Made by a program: the position numbers and the translations under genes. A DNA stretch of 64,000 nucleotides from Candidatus Thiothrix sulfatifontis (GTDB taxonomy: Bacteria; Pseudomonadota; Gammaproteobacteria; Thiotrichales; Thiotrichaceae), in assembly GCA_022828425.1 (NCBI GenBank), contig CP094685.1, positions 2,294,001 to 2,358,000 of the forward strand. The letters run 5' to 3'. Position 1 is the first letter of the stretch, and every line of letters starts with the position of its first letter. Under the pieces are notes generated by a model, which saw only the letters and a program-made list of their open reading frames with translations, was not told the DNA's origin and did not search any database. Shown piece after piece: positions 50,215 to 58,243 of this stretch.

Positions 50215-50633
50215 TGGAACATGTGAAGCGTTATTTGCACACGTTCACGACCTTGCAGGCAGACAGCTTGGAGCGTTTGGCGGGGATTTTTGCAGCGGAT
50301 GCGCGGTTCAAAGACCCGTTTAACGATGTGCGCGGCTTGGCGGCAATTACGCGGATTTTTGCGCACATGTTTGCGACCACCCAGCATTCGCGCTTTATGA
50401 TTGTGGATCATGCGTTGGCGGGTGATACGCTGTTTATTCGTTGGGATTACCATTTTCAAACCTTGAAAGGTGAGCGTTGGGAAATCCCGGGTACGAGTGT
50501 GGTGCGCTTTAATGCTGAAGGCTTGGCGGTCGAGCATGTCGATTATTGGGATCCGGCGGAGCATATTTACAGCAAGTTGCCGGTGTTAGGGTGGGGGATG
50601 CGTTGGTTGCGGGGGAAGTTGACGGCGGGGTAA
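50214..50633 (+). CDS. NTF2/SnoaL-like protein
   Basis: 139 residues of the NTF2-like fold (LERLAGIFAADARFKDPFNDVRG at the start, TLFIRWDYHFQ, EHVDYWDPAEHIY near the end). Such proteins are small-molecule isomerases/hydrolases or partners without fixed activity. Coupled to the SDR gene; the methyltransferase of the island starts 1 base after its stop. Confidence 0.85.
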   Translation: MEHVKRYLHTFTTLQADSLERLAGIFAADARFKDPFNDVRGLAAITRIFAHMFATTQHSRFMIVDHALAGDTLFIRWDYHFQTLKGERWEIPGTSVVRFNAEGLAVEHVDYWDPAEHIYSKLPVLGWGMRWLRGKLTAG

Positions 50634-50634
50634 T

Positions 50635-53313
50635 ATGCCGGTTCTTTCATCACGGGCAACGCATGGCATGAATATCGACACGCTGGAACAGAATCTACGC
50701 AAATTGGTGACAAACCCTGACCCTGACCAGTTTCTGTATGAGTTGTTACTGGCGTATGAGCAGCCGCGTGCGTCCATCACCCGTTTGCAAAAGGGCGATT
50801 ACAACCTCGCCAAACGTGGCACTGATGTGTTATGGAAAAAGAAAGTGTATTTCAGCCATGAACGCCATTTGGATTTGCACGCGCTGATTGATGCTATCCA
50901 GCAAGATACGGCGATTACGCGCCATGCGCCCCGCTTCTTAATCGTGACCACTATGCAGCATCTGGTGGCGGTGGATACCAAAACGCAGGATACGCTGGAT
51001 ATTGAATTGGTGGATTTGCCCAAGCATTTTGATTTCTTTTTGCCCTGGGCGGGGATGGAGAAACAGCAATTCCAAAGCGAAAATCCGGCGGATGTGAAAG
51101 CGGCGGAGCGCATGGGGCGGCTGTATGATTTGATCCATGCCGACAATAAGGCCTTTGATCGCCATGCCTTGAATCTGTTTTTATCGCGCTTGTTGTTTTG
51201 CTTTTTCGCGGAAGATACCGGCATTTTTAGCGACAACCAGTTTACCAATGCGGTGGGGTCGCACACGGCGGACGATGGCAGCGATTTGTCGAATTATTTG
51301 CAGAAATTGTTTCGGGTGTTGGCGTTGCGGGAACGGGGCGAGTTTCCGGCGTTTTTGCAGGCGTTTCCGTATGTGAATGGCGGTTTGTTTGAGAAGGATT
51401 ATCCGGTTCCGCAATTCAGTGCTAAATCACGTAAGCTGATTTTGGAATGTGGGGCGTTGAACTGGAAGGCGATTAATCCCGATATTTTCGGTTCGATGAT
51501 TCAGGCGGTGGTGCATGATGAGCAGCGTAGCCATTTGGGGATGCACTATACCTCGGTGGTGAATATCATGAAGGTGATCGAGCCGCTGTTTTTGAATGAA
51601 TTGGCGGAGGAGTTGGGGAAGGCGGCGGGGAATGAGGGCAAGCTGGTGAAATTGCTGGATCGGCTGTATCACTTGCGGATTTTTGATCCGGCGTGTGGGT
51701 CGGGGAATTTCCTGATCATTGCGTATAAGGAATTATGCAAGCTGGAGATTGCGATTTTCCGCGAATTGCAGGGGTTGAATACCAAGTGGAAGACGGCAAA
51801 ATCCGGCATTCGGTTGACGCAATTCTACGGGATTGAATTGGACGATTTCGCGCACGAAACCGCCAAGCTCTCCCTGTGGTTGACTGAGCATCAAATGAAC
51901 ATGGCATTCCGTGAAGTGTTTGGCGATGCCAAGCCTACGCTACCGTTGCAAAGCGGCGGCAACATCGTCTGCGGCAACGCCACCCGCCTCAACTGGGAAA
52001 CCGTCTGCCCCAAAGACCCCGCCCACGAAACCTACATCCTCGGCAACCCACCCTACCTCGGCTCAAAAGTACAGGAAAAAAGCCACAAAGAAGATATGGC
52101 GTATGTATTCGATCAAGTAAAGAATTATAAGGACTTGGATTATATTGCCTGTTGGTTTTATAAATCAGCGAAATATATAGAAAAAATCCCATCAAAGTTT
52201 GCATTCGTAACAACAAACTCTATTTGTCAAGGCAATCAAGTTGCCATGTTATGGACTGAAATGTATAAATTAAAAAAAGAAATATATTTCGCGCACAATT
52301 CTTTTAAGTGGGTGAATAATGCCAAAGGGAATGCTGGAGTTACGTGTGCAATCATTGGAATGCGAAACTTATCAAATGATTCAAAAATACTGTTTACTTT
52401 AGGCGCTGCCAAAGTGGTTAAAAATATCAATCCCTATCTTGCTTCTGGTAGTAATATAATTGTTTCCAGAAGAACAATGCCAATTTCTAGTTTTCCGAAA
52501 ATGGATCTAGGCAATATGCCTGTTGATAACGGAAATTTGATTTTTTCAGTAGAAGAGAGAAACGGTTTGGTATCAAAATACCCAATGCTTTCTTATTTTT
52601 TTAAGAAGCTGTATGGTTCAAGTGAATTCATAAGAGGAACTACTAGATGGTGCTTGTGGTTGAATGACAATGATAGAAATACAGTTGAAAATATTCCAGA
52701 AATTAAAAAAAGAATAGAAGATGTCAGAAGATTTAGAGAAAAAAGCAAAGACTCTGGTACTAGAAAACTTGCAGAAAGATCGCACCAGTTTCGTGAAATG
52801 AAAGAAGCAACTAATGAGCTTTTATTGATTTCTCGTGTTTCATCTGAATTAAGAACCTACATTCCGATGGGCATTTTAGATAATCAGTGCGTTGTTGCAG
52901 ATGCACAGGTTATTTATGACCCACCGACGTGGATATTTGCGGTGATTTCGTCGCGGATGCACATGACTTGGGTTCGAGCGGTTGCTGGACGTTTAGAAAC
53001 ACGAATTCGGTATTCGTCGTCGCTTTGTTATAACACGTTTCCGTTTCCTGATATTTCGGCAAAGCAAAAAGAGAAGCTGGAAGATCACGTCTTCCGCGTC
53101 TTGGATGAGCGCGAAAAACACCCCGAAAAGACGATGGCGCAACTCTACGACCCCGACAAAATGCCCGCAGCCCTCCGCCAAGCCCACCACGACATGGACA
53201 TCGCCATCGAGCAATGCTACCGCGCCAAACCCTTCACCAACGACGAAGAACGGCTGGAGTATTTGTTCACGTTGTATGAGGCGATGATCGCCAAGGAGAA
53301 AGCGCGGGGATGA
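50635..53313 (+). CDS. MmeI-family DNA adenine methyltransferase
   Basis: 892 residues. SAM motif I is DPACGSGNFL (351-360) and the catalytic motif IV NPPY (471-474), giving N6-adenine methylation; HYTS before motif I is typical of this family. Residues 480 to about 760 should be the target-recognition part and are encoded by markedly AT-rich DNA, unlike both ends. The N-terminal 150 residues align in character with the nuclease-side domain of MmeI-like enzymes (VLWKKKVYF, FFLPWAG) but I see no D-ExK catalytic set, so cleavage is probably left to another protein. An ATG 11 codons later (MNIDTLEQN) may be the true start. First gene of the island with PIN/RHH, ASCH-helicase and GIY-YIG genes. 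Confidence 0.88.
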   Translation: MPVLSSRATHGMNIDTLEQNLRKLVTNPDPDQFLYELLLAYEQPRASITRLQKGDYNLAKRGTDVLWKKKVYFSHERHLDLHALIDAIQQDTAITRHAPRFLIVTTMQHLVAVDTKTQDTLDIELVDLPKHFDFFLPWAGMEKQQFQSENPADVKAAERMGRLYDLIHADNKAFDRHALNLFLSRLLFCFFAEDTGIFSDNQFTNAVGSHTADDGSDLSNYLQKLFRVLALRERGEFPAFLQAFPYVNGGLFEKDYPVPQFSAKSRKLILECGALNWKAINPDIFGSMIQAVVHDEQRSHLGMHYTSVVNIMKVIEPLFLNELAEELGKAAGNEGKLVKLLDRLYHLRIFDPACGSGNFLIIAYKELCKLEIAIFRELQGLNTKWKTAKSGIRLTQFYGIELDDFAHETAKLSLWLTEHQMNMAFREVFGDAKPTLPLQSGGNIVCGNATRLNWETVCPKDPAHETYILGNPPYLGSKVQEKSHKEDMAYVFDQVKNYKDLDYIACWFYKSAKYIEKIPSKFAFVTTNSICQGNQVAMLWTEMYKLKKEIYFAHNSFKWVNNAKGNAGVTCAIIGMRNLSNDSKILFTLGAAKVVKNINPYLASGSNIIVSRRTMPISSFPKMDLGNMPVDNGNLIFSVEERNGLVSKYPMLSYFFKKLYGSSEFIRGTTRWCLWLNDNDRNTVENIPEIKKRIEDVRRFREKSKDSGTRKLAERSHQFREMKEATNELLLISRVSSELRTYIPMGILDNQCVVADAQVIYDPPTWIFAVISSRMHMTWVRAVAGRLETRIRYSSSLCYNTFPFPDISAKQKEKLEDHVFRVLDEREKHPEKTMAQLYDPDKMPAALRQAHHDMDIAIEQCYRAKPFTNDEERLEYLFTLYEAMIAKEKARG

Positions 53314-53352
53314 TTGTGGAAAAATGATGGCATCAGTGCTACCATTTAACCC

Positions 53353-53775
53353 ATGAATATTATCCTAGACACCAATATTTTCCTTGGCGCATGTATCGGT
53401 CAAGGCAACGCCAATAAGCTGGTTAGTCGTTGTTTACAAGGCGATTTCTCCCCACTAATGGGGGCTGCGCTATTAGCAGAATACGAAGACGTACTAGGGC
53501 GTGATCACCTATTCTCCAAAGCGCGTCTAAACCATGACGAACGGGCGGAATTGTTAGACATCTTCCTCTCCCATTGCCAATGGGTGCGGATTTACTACGC
53601 ATGGCGACCCAACTTAAAAGATGAAGGCGACAATCACTTAATTGAACTAGCTGTTGCCGGAAATGCCCGTTATCTAGTGACTTACAACCTTAGGGATTTC
53701 AAACAGATGGAGTTGAAATTCCCCGAAGTCTGCATTTGTTCACCCGAACAATTTTTTGAAGAGGTGCAATCATGA
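53353..53775 (+). CDS. PIN-domain toxin
   Basis: 140 residues of the PIN_3 type: N-terminal IILDTNIFLGA with the first acidic residue, AEYEDVL, and the C-terminal acidic block DEGDNHLIELA, then LVTYNLRDF. Such proteins are VapC-like RNases in toxin-antitoxin pairs. The ribbon-helix-helix partner follows with a 4-base overlap (toxin first). Located between the methyltransferase and the helicase, probably an addiction or independent defence module of the island. Confidence 0.88.
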   Translation: MNIILDTNIFLGACIGQGNANKLVSRCLQGDFSPLMGAALLAEYEDVLGRDHLFSKARLNHDERAELLDIFLSHCQWVRIYYAWRPNLKDEGDNHLIELAVAGNARYLVTYNLRDFKQMELKFPEVCICSPEQFFEEVQS

Positions 53776-53987
53776 GCGCAATTACTTTACGTTTACCCGA
53801 TGACAACCATCAACGCCTGAAAACACTGGCGGAAATGCGTGGGATGAGCATCAACCAGCTATTGAATGAAATGACGACGCTGTTATTGGCTGACTTTGAC
53901 GCAGAAACACGCTTTCGGCTACGTGCAGCACGCGGGCGCGACAAAACCGAACGCGGTTTGGCACTGTTGCGCAAAGCGATGGGTTGA
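53772..53987 (+). CDS. Ribbon-helix-helix antitoxin
   Basis: 71 residues: ITLRLPDDNHQRLKTLAEMRGMSINQLLNEM is a typical Arc/HicB-like ribbon-helix-helix, followed by a basic C-terminal part (FRLRAARGRDKTERGLALL) that would bind the toxin. Its start lies in the toxin stop (ATGA). Expected to neutralise the PIN toxin and repress the pair's promoter, by family analogy. Confidence 0.85.
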   Translation: MSAITLRLPDDNHQRLKTLAEMRGMSINQLLNEMTTLLLADFDAETRFRLRAARGRDKTERGLALLRKAMG

Positions 53988-54011
53988 AAACGGGTTCGAG
54001 TGAGGTACAGC

Positions 54012-54116
54012 ATGAAAGACGAATACGATTCTACCGGAAAATCCCAGTTCAGACAAAAGGGGCTTAACAATGAAATGTTTGATGGTACGCCAACCGTGGG
54101 CCAGCCAAATTGCTGA
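54012..54116 (+). pseudogene. Possible remnant of an MKDEYD-type small gene
   Basis: A 34-codon frame beginning MKDEYDSTGKSQFRQK. Its start matches the MKDEYDFS opening that I recall for small antitoxin-like/CopG-type proteins common in toxin-antitoxin loci, but similarity stops after a few residues and the frame runs into the helicase gene in another phase. Either a truncated leftover of an earlier antitoxin gene or a leader peptide. Weakly supported. Confidence 0.3.
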
Positions 54117-56481
54117 CGGCAGCAAGACTGTGGAAATCCGCAGTTGGCACTACGCCCACCGTGGCGATTTGCTGATTGGTGCCAGCAAGAACATGGCAGG
54201 GCAACGGATGCGGGATGACACGCTTTACCCCTCCGGCATGGCAATAGCGCACGTCAAGTTGGTGGATTGCGTACCGTTTAATGCTAAACAACACGGCAAA
54301 GCCGCAGGCTGTGACCGTGAAACCGCGCAAGATTGCGAAGATTCCGGTGATTGGGCATGGATTTTGGCAGATGCGCGTGCCATCGAACCTTTCCCAGTCA
54401 AAGGTCAGGTCAAACCGTTTGAGGTGGATTACGATGGCGACGCTGGAAGAGGGCGACCGCCGGTCGCCCCTACAGAATCTCCCCGTAGGGGCGTATTGCA
54501 TACGCCCTCTTCTGTGGTTGCCCCCACCAATCTTGTCAACGTCACCTACGCTCAAACCGGCAATAGCATCGCGCTTGACCGCATGGGAATGCGTGAAATG
54601 CAAGCCAAGGCGTTTCTGGCGCGTGACGCGCAATACCTGTTGCTGAAAGCCCCGCCAGCCTCTGGCAAATCCCGCGCTCTCATGTTTCTGGCACTGGATA
54701 AACTGTTCAATCAAGGCGTACAAAAGGTGATTGTCGCCGTGCCGGAACGTTCCATCGGTGCCTCGTTTGCCAGTACCCGCTTGACTGCCCACGGGTTCTT
54801 TGCGGATTGGGAAGTGAATGACGCTTACAACTTGTGTACGCCCGGTGGTGAGCCCAGCAAGGTCAAGGCTTTCGGCAAGTTTTTGGATGACGCGGCGGCG
54901 ACGATTTTGATTTGTACCCACGCCACTTTGCGTTTTGCCTTTGATGCGGTGGAAGAAAGCCGTTTTAACCGCGTGCTGCTGGCGATTGATGAATTTCATC
55001 ACGTATCGGCGGATGTCGATAACCGTCTCGGTGAAGTGTTGCGCTCGGTGATGAGTCATACCACCGCGCATATTATCGCCATGACGGGTTCGTATTTCCG
55101 TGGGGATAGCGTGCCGGTGCTGCAAGCGGAGGATGAAGCTCGCTTTAGCAAAGTGACCTATAACTATTACGAGCAATTGAACGGTTATACCCATTTGACA
55201 ACATTGGGGATTGGCTACCATTTTTATCAGGGGCGTTATCTGAGCGCGATTGCGCAGATTTTGGATACTGATAAGAAAACCATTTTGCACATCCCCAATG
55301 TCAATGCGGGTGAGTCGACCAAGCAAAAGCACGATGAGGTCAATTACATTCTTGATGCTATCGGTGAGGTGGAAAAGCAGGATTCCGCGACGGGGGTGTT
55401 ATTCGTGCGCCGCAAAACCGATGGCAAGGTTATTAAAGTGGCGGATTTGGTGAACGATAATCCCAAAGACCGTGACAAGATCGTCGCTTACCTGCGCACT
55501 CTCAATAGCCCCGATGATATGGATTTGATCATTGCGCTGGGGATGGCGAAAGAAGGTTTCGACTGGCCTTTTTGCGAACACGCACTGACGGTGGGTTATC
55601 GCGGCTCGTTGACCGAAATCATTCAAATTATTGGGCGTGCTACCCGCGATAGCCCGAACAAAACCCATGCGCAATTTACCAACCTGATTGCGCAGCCGGA
55701 TGCGGCGGACGGCGAGGTGAAGCTGTCCGTCAATAATATGCTGAAAGCGATTACCGCCTCGCTGTTAATGGAGCAAGTGCTTGCGCCTAATTTTAAATTC
55801 AAGACCAAGCACCCCGATGATACGCAAACCCCAGAAGTGGGGACTATCCACATTCGTGGTTTCAAAGAGCCGACCTCTATGCGGGTAAAAGCGATTGTCG
55901 CGTCGGACTTGAACGATTTAAAGGCGAGTATTTTGCAAGACAGTACCTTGCTGAAAGTGCTACCAGGCGAGTTTATTGACCCAGAAGTGATTAACAAGGT
56001 GCTGATTCCACGGGTTATTCGCACCAAATACCCCGATTTGAACGATGAACAGGTCGAGGAAGTGCGCCAGCACGTCGTGGCGGATTCCGCTATCAAAAAC
56101 GGTGAAATCAAGGATGTCGGCGATAAGAAGTTTGTGCGCATGGCGGGCAAATTCGTCAATATCGAAGATTTGCACATTGATCTGATTGACCGCGTGAATC
56201 CGTTCCAGAAAGCGTTTGAAGTGTTATCCAAATCGGTGACGGCTTCCTTGCTCAAAGTGATTCAGGAAACCATTGATGCGGGGCGCATTCAGATGACCGA
56301 TGACGAGGCGGTGATTCTATACCGGGATAAAATCGGCGCGTTTATGCAGCAACACGGGCGTGAACCGCATATCAACGCTTCTGACCCGCTGGAAAAGCGC
56401 ATGGCGGAAGCCTTGGTGTATTTGCGCAATAAACGCCGCCAGCAACAAGCCCAACAAGCAGCACAGGCGAATCCGGCATGA
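54070..56481 (+). CDS. ASCH domain-SF2 helicase fusion
   Basis: 803 residues. Residues 1 to about 118 form an ASCH domain (LMVRQPWASQIADGSKTVEIR, IAHVKLVDC, WAWILADARAIEP), a fold that recognises modified nucleotides or RNA. A linker (about 119-160) contains a palindromic repeat. The helicase part has Walker A APPASGKS (194-201), DEFH (307-310), TGS (339-341), and motif VI IIGRATRD (520-527) after KEGFDWP. The C-terminal part ends in a module with QHGREP and a Lys/Arg/Gln-rich tail. It overlaps the GIY-YIG nuclease gene by 4 bases. Likely the translocating, DNA-remodelling component of a restriction-like system; the ASCH domain may sense base modification (inference). Confidence 0.85.
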   Translation: MKCLMVRQPWASQIADGSKTVEIRSWHYAHRGDLLIGASKNMAGQRMRDDTLYPSGMAIAHVKLVDCVPFNAKQHGKAAGCDRETAQDCEDSGDWAWILADARAIEPFPVKGQVKPFEVDYDGDAGRGRPPVAPTESPRRGVLHTPSSVVAPTNLVNVTYAQTGNSIALDRMGMREMQAKAFLARDAQYLLLKAPPASGKSRALMFLALDKLFNQGVQKVIVAVPERSIGASFASTRLTAHGFFADWEVNDAYNLCTPGGEPSKVKAFGKFLDDAAATILICTHATLRFAFDAVEESRFNRVLLAIDEFHHVSADVDNRLGEVLRSVMSHTTAHIIAMTGSYFRGDSVPVLQAEDEARFSKVTYNYYEQLNGYTHLTTLGIGYHFYQGRYLSAIAQILDTDKKTILHIPNVNAGESTKQKHDEVNYILDAIGEVEKQDSATGVLFVRRKTDGKVIKVADLVNDNPKDRDKIVAYLRTLNSPDDMDLIIALGMAKEGFDWPFCEHALTVGYRGSLTEIIQIIGRATRDSPNKTHAQFTNLIAQPDAADGEVKLSVNNMLKAITASLLMEQVLAPNFKFKTKHPDDTQTPEVGTIHIRGFKEPTSMRVKAIVASDLNDLKASILQDSTLLKVLPGEFIDPEVINKVLIPRVIRTKYPDLNDEQVEEVRQHVVADSAIKNGEIKDVGDKKFVRMAGKFVNIEDLHIDLIDRVNPFQKAFEVLSKSVTASLLKVIQETIDAGRIQMTDDEAVILYRDKIGAFMQQHGREPHINASDPLEKRMAEALVYLRNKRRQQQAQQAAQANPA
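54446..54512. repeat. Compound palindromic repeat element inside the helicase gene
   Basis: About 67 bases. Outer arms GAAGAGGGCG (54446-54455) and CGCCCTCTTC (54503-54512) are exact complements. Inside are two hairpins: GGGCGACC GCC GGTCGCCC (54451-54469) and GGGCGTAT TGC ATACGCCC (54489-54507), and CGCCCCTAC (54465-54473) pairs with GTAGGGGCG (54485-54493). It resembles the GTAGGGGCG-type interspersed repeats I recall from several filamentous and cyanobacterial genomes. The reading frame stays open across it, supplying the interdomain linker. Confidence 0.8.
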
Positions 56482-57713
56482 TTGACTTTGATAAGGAAAT
56501 GCAAGCCATTCTGCACAATGATCCCTTGGGGTTGCTGAGTGTAACCGCCAAAGCCAGCAATAGCGTCTCTGCCGATGAACGCTTGTTGGCAGCGTTTGAG
56601 GAAATCAATACGTTTTTTGCACAACATGGGCGTGAGCCTGCCGCCAGTCGTGATATTCAAGAACGTAAACTCTATAGCCGCTTGCAAAGTTTACGTGCTG
56701 ACCCCGAAAAAGCGCTTTCCTTGCAAAGCGTTGACCGTTTTGGTTTGTTGGCGGGGATTACGCTTCCTAATATAACCACCATTGAAACGGTCGCGGATGT
56801 TTTGGATGATCCGCTGGGTTTATTAGGGGGCGCATCCGCCGAGGAAACGGTTGCGGACAGTATTTTGCAATTGCAGCATGTCAGCGTAATACCCCGCGCC
56901 AGCAGTGCGTATGTCGCCAAGCGTAAGCCGTGTAACCCGGCTGAGTTTGCGGCGTATGAAGCCGAGTTTAAGCAGGTACACCGCGAATTAGCCACAGGGA
57001 AACGCAAACTGTTGCCTTTCACGGATAAGGGCGAGCAATTGGTAGATGGCGCTTATTATGTGTTGGATGGCATTTTGCTCAAAATGGTGAGCGTCCACTT
57101 CACTTCAACAGAAAAAACGGTGAATGGCAGGCGTTACCGCAAAGACGGGCGCACGTATTGCGTGTTTGAAAACGCTACGGAATCGAACATGCTCTACCGT
57201 TCCCTGGCGAAAGCGCTGTATCAAATGGGTTATATCGTCACCGATACCGAAGCGGAAACGCACGCCCGTTTTAGCGCGGGCTTTGCCGGAGTCAGTGAAA
57301 CCGGCACACAGACTGGGGTGATTTATGTGTTGCGCTCTTTGAGTCGCAACCCGGCTATTCTGGAATTGCCTTATCTGCACAAAATTGGTTTTTCCAGTCA
57401 AGCGCTTGCACAGCGTCTGAAAAATGCAGTGCAAGAGCCAACCTATTTGCTGGCGGAGGTCGAGGTGGTGGCGGAGTACCAGACTTATGACCTGAACCCA
57501 CAGAAGCTGGAATGGCTCCTGCACACCCTGTTTGCCGAGGCGTGCTTGAGTCTGGATATATTTGATGCGGCAGGGCAGCGGCATAGTCCCCGCGAGTGGT
57601 TTGTGGTACCACTCACGGTGATTGATCAAGCGATTCGTTCATTGCTCACAGGACAAATTGTGCATTACCAATATGATACTAGTGAGCAATGCTTAGTGTT
57701 GCGTCGCTCATAG
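56478..57713 (+). CDS. GIY-YIG family nuclease
   Basis: 411 residues. The C-terminal half carries a GIY-YIG/T5orf172-type nuclease: GVIYVLRS (280-287), HKIGFSS (301-307), LAQRLKNA with the Arg, and the metal-site Glu in KLEWLLHTLF (about 345). The N-terminal part contains the module INTFFAQHGREPAASRDI and YSRLQSLRADPEKA, which resembles the end of the upstream helicase. Start overlaps the helicase stop (ATGA), so the two are made together. Probably the cleaving component of the island. Its stop overlaps the convergent chalcone-isomerase-like gene by 6 bases. Confidence 0.85.
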   Translation: MIDFDKEMQAILHNDPLGLLSVTAKASNSVSADERLLAAFEEINTFFAQHGREPAASRDIQERKLYSRLQSLRADPEKALSLQSVDRFGLLAGITLPNITTIETVADVLDDPLGLLGGASAEETVADSILQLQHVSVIPRASSAYVAKRKPCNPAEFAAYEAEFKQVHRELATGKRKLLPFTDKGEQLVDGAYYVLDGILLKMVSVHFTSTEKTVNGRRYRKDGRTYCVFENATESNMLYRSLAKALYQMGYIVTDTEAETHARFSAGFAGVSETGTQTGVIYVLRSLSRNPAILELPYLHKIGFSSQALAQRLKNAVQEPTYLLAEVEVVAEYQTYDLNPQKLEWLLHTLFAEACLSLDIFDAAGQRHSPREWFVVPLTVIDQAIRSLLTGQIVHYQYDTSEQCLVLRRS

Positions 57714-58232
57714 CCCGGTAAGCAACTGTTCCCGCAATTCCTGCGCAATCGGCTGCTTTTCGCCTAACCAAATACCGAAATACACTTGCGCAAACGCAGC
57801 CGATTTCACCTGTGTCACCGCCTTGCCATTCAATAGCAAGCTGGTGGCTTGTGTTTTGGTGTCATAGCACATTTGGTAAATGTCACCCGGTTTCACATCC
57901 ACATACGCCGCGTGCAGTTGGTCAAGTTGCGGCTGAATCTTTGCCAGTGTCGCCGCGTCATGCTGGCGTTTCAACACGGTTTCGGCGGCAAGCGTGAATT
58001 TATCGGCGGTCAGTTCCACCGCATAGTCCAGCTTTAAACAGCGCGACACTGACGCATCCAGCACATTAGCGCGGGTTGCACCAGGGCTAACTGACAATTC
58101 CGCGTCATACACTTTGATAACACCCATGTACAACGCCTCGCCCTTACCAGCGGTCTGTAAGCCCGCCGGAATGTTTGCCCACACGCTCAGCGGTAAACAG
58201 CACAATGCCAGCAATAAACTTTTCCGTAACAT
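57708..58232 (-). CDS. Exported chalcone isomerase-like protein
   Basis: 174 residues with a signal peptide ending near PLSVWA-NI. The mature part fits the bacterial chalcone-isomerase-like family (KGEALYMGVIKVYDAELSV, CLKLDYAVELTADKFT, PGDIYQMCYD, FGIWLGEKQP near the end), periplasmic proteins probably binding fatty acids rather than flavonoids. Last gene of the minus-strand lipid operon. Confidence 0.85.
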   Translation of the reverse strand: MLRKSLLLALCCLPLSVWANIPAGLQTAGKGEALYMGVIKVYDAELSVSPGATRANVLDASVSRCLKLDYAVELTADKFTLAAETVLKRQHDAATLAKIQPQLDQLHAAYVDVKPGDIYQMCYDTKTQATSLLLNGKAVTQVKSAAFAQVYFGIWLGEKQPIAQELREQLLTGL

Positions 58233-58243
58233 CTCGCTACCCC

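Noticed and set aside
50635..57713. Island as a prophage or integrative element
   Set aside because: No integrase, transposase, tRNA site or direct repeats seen at the borders.
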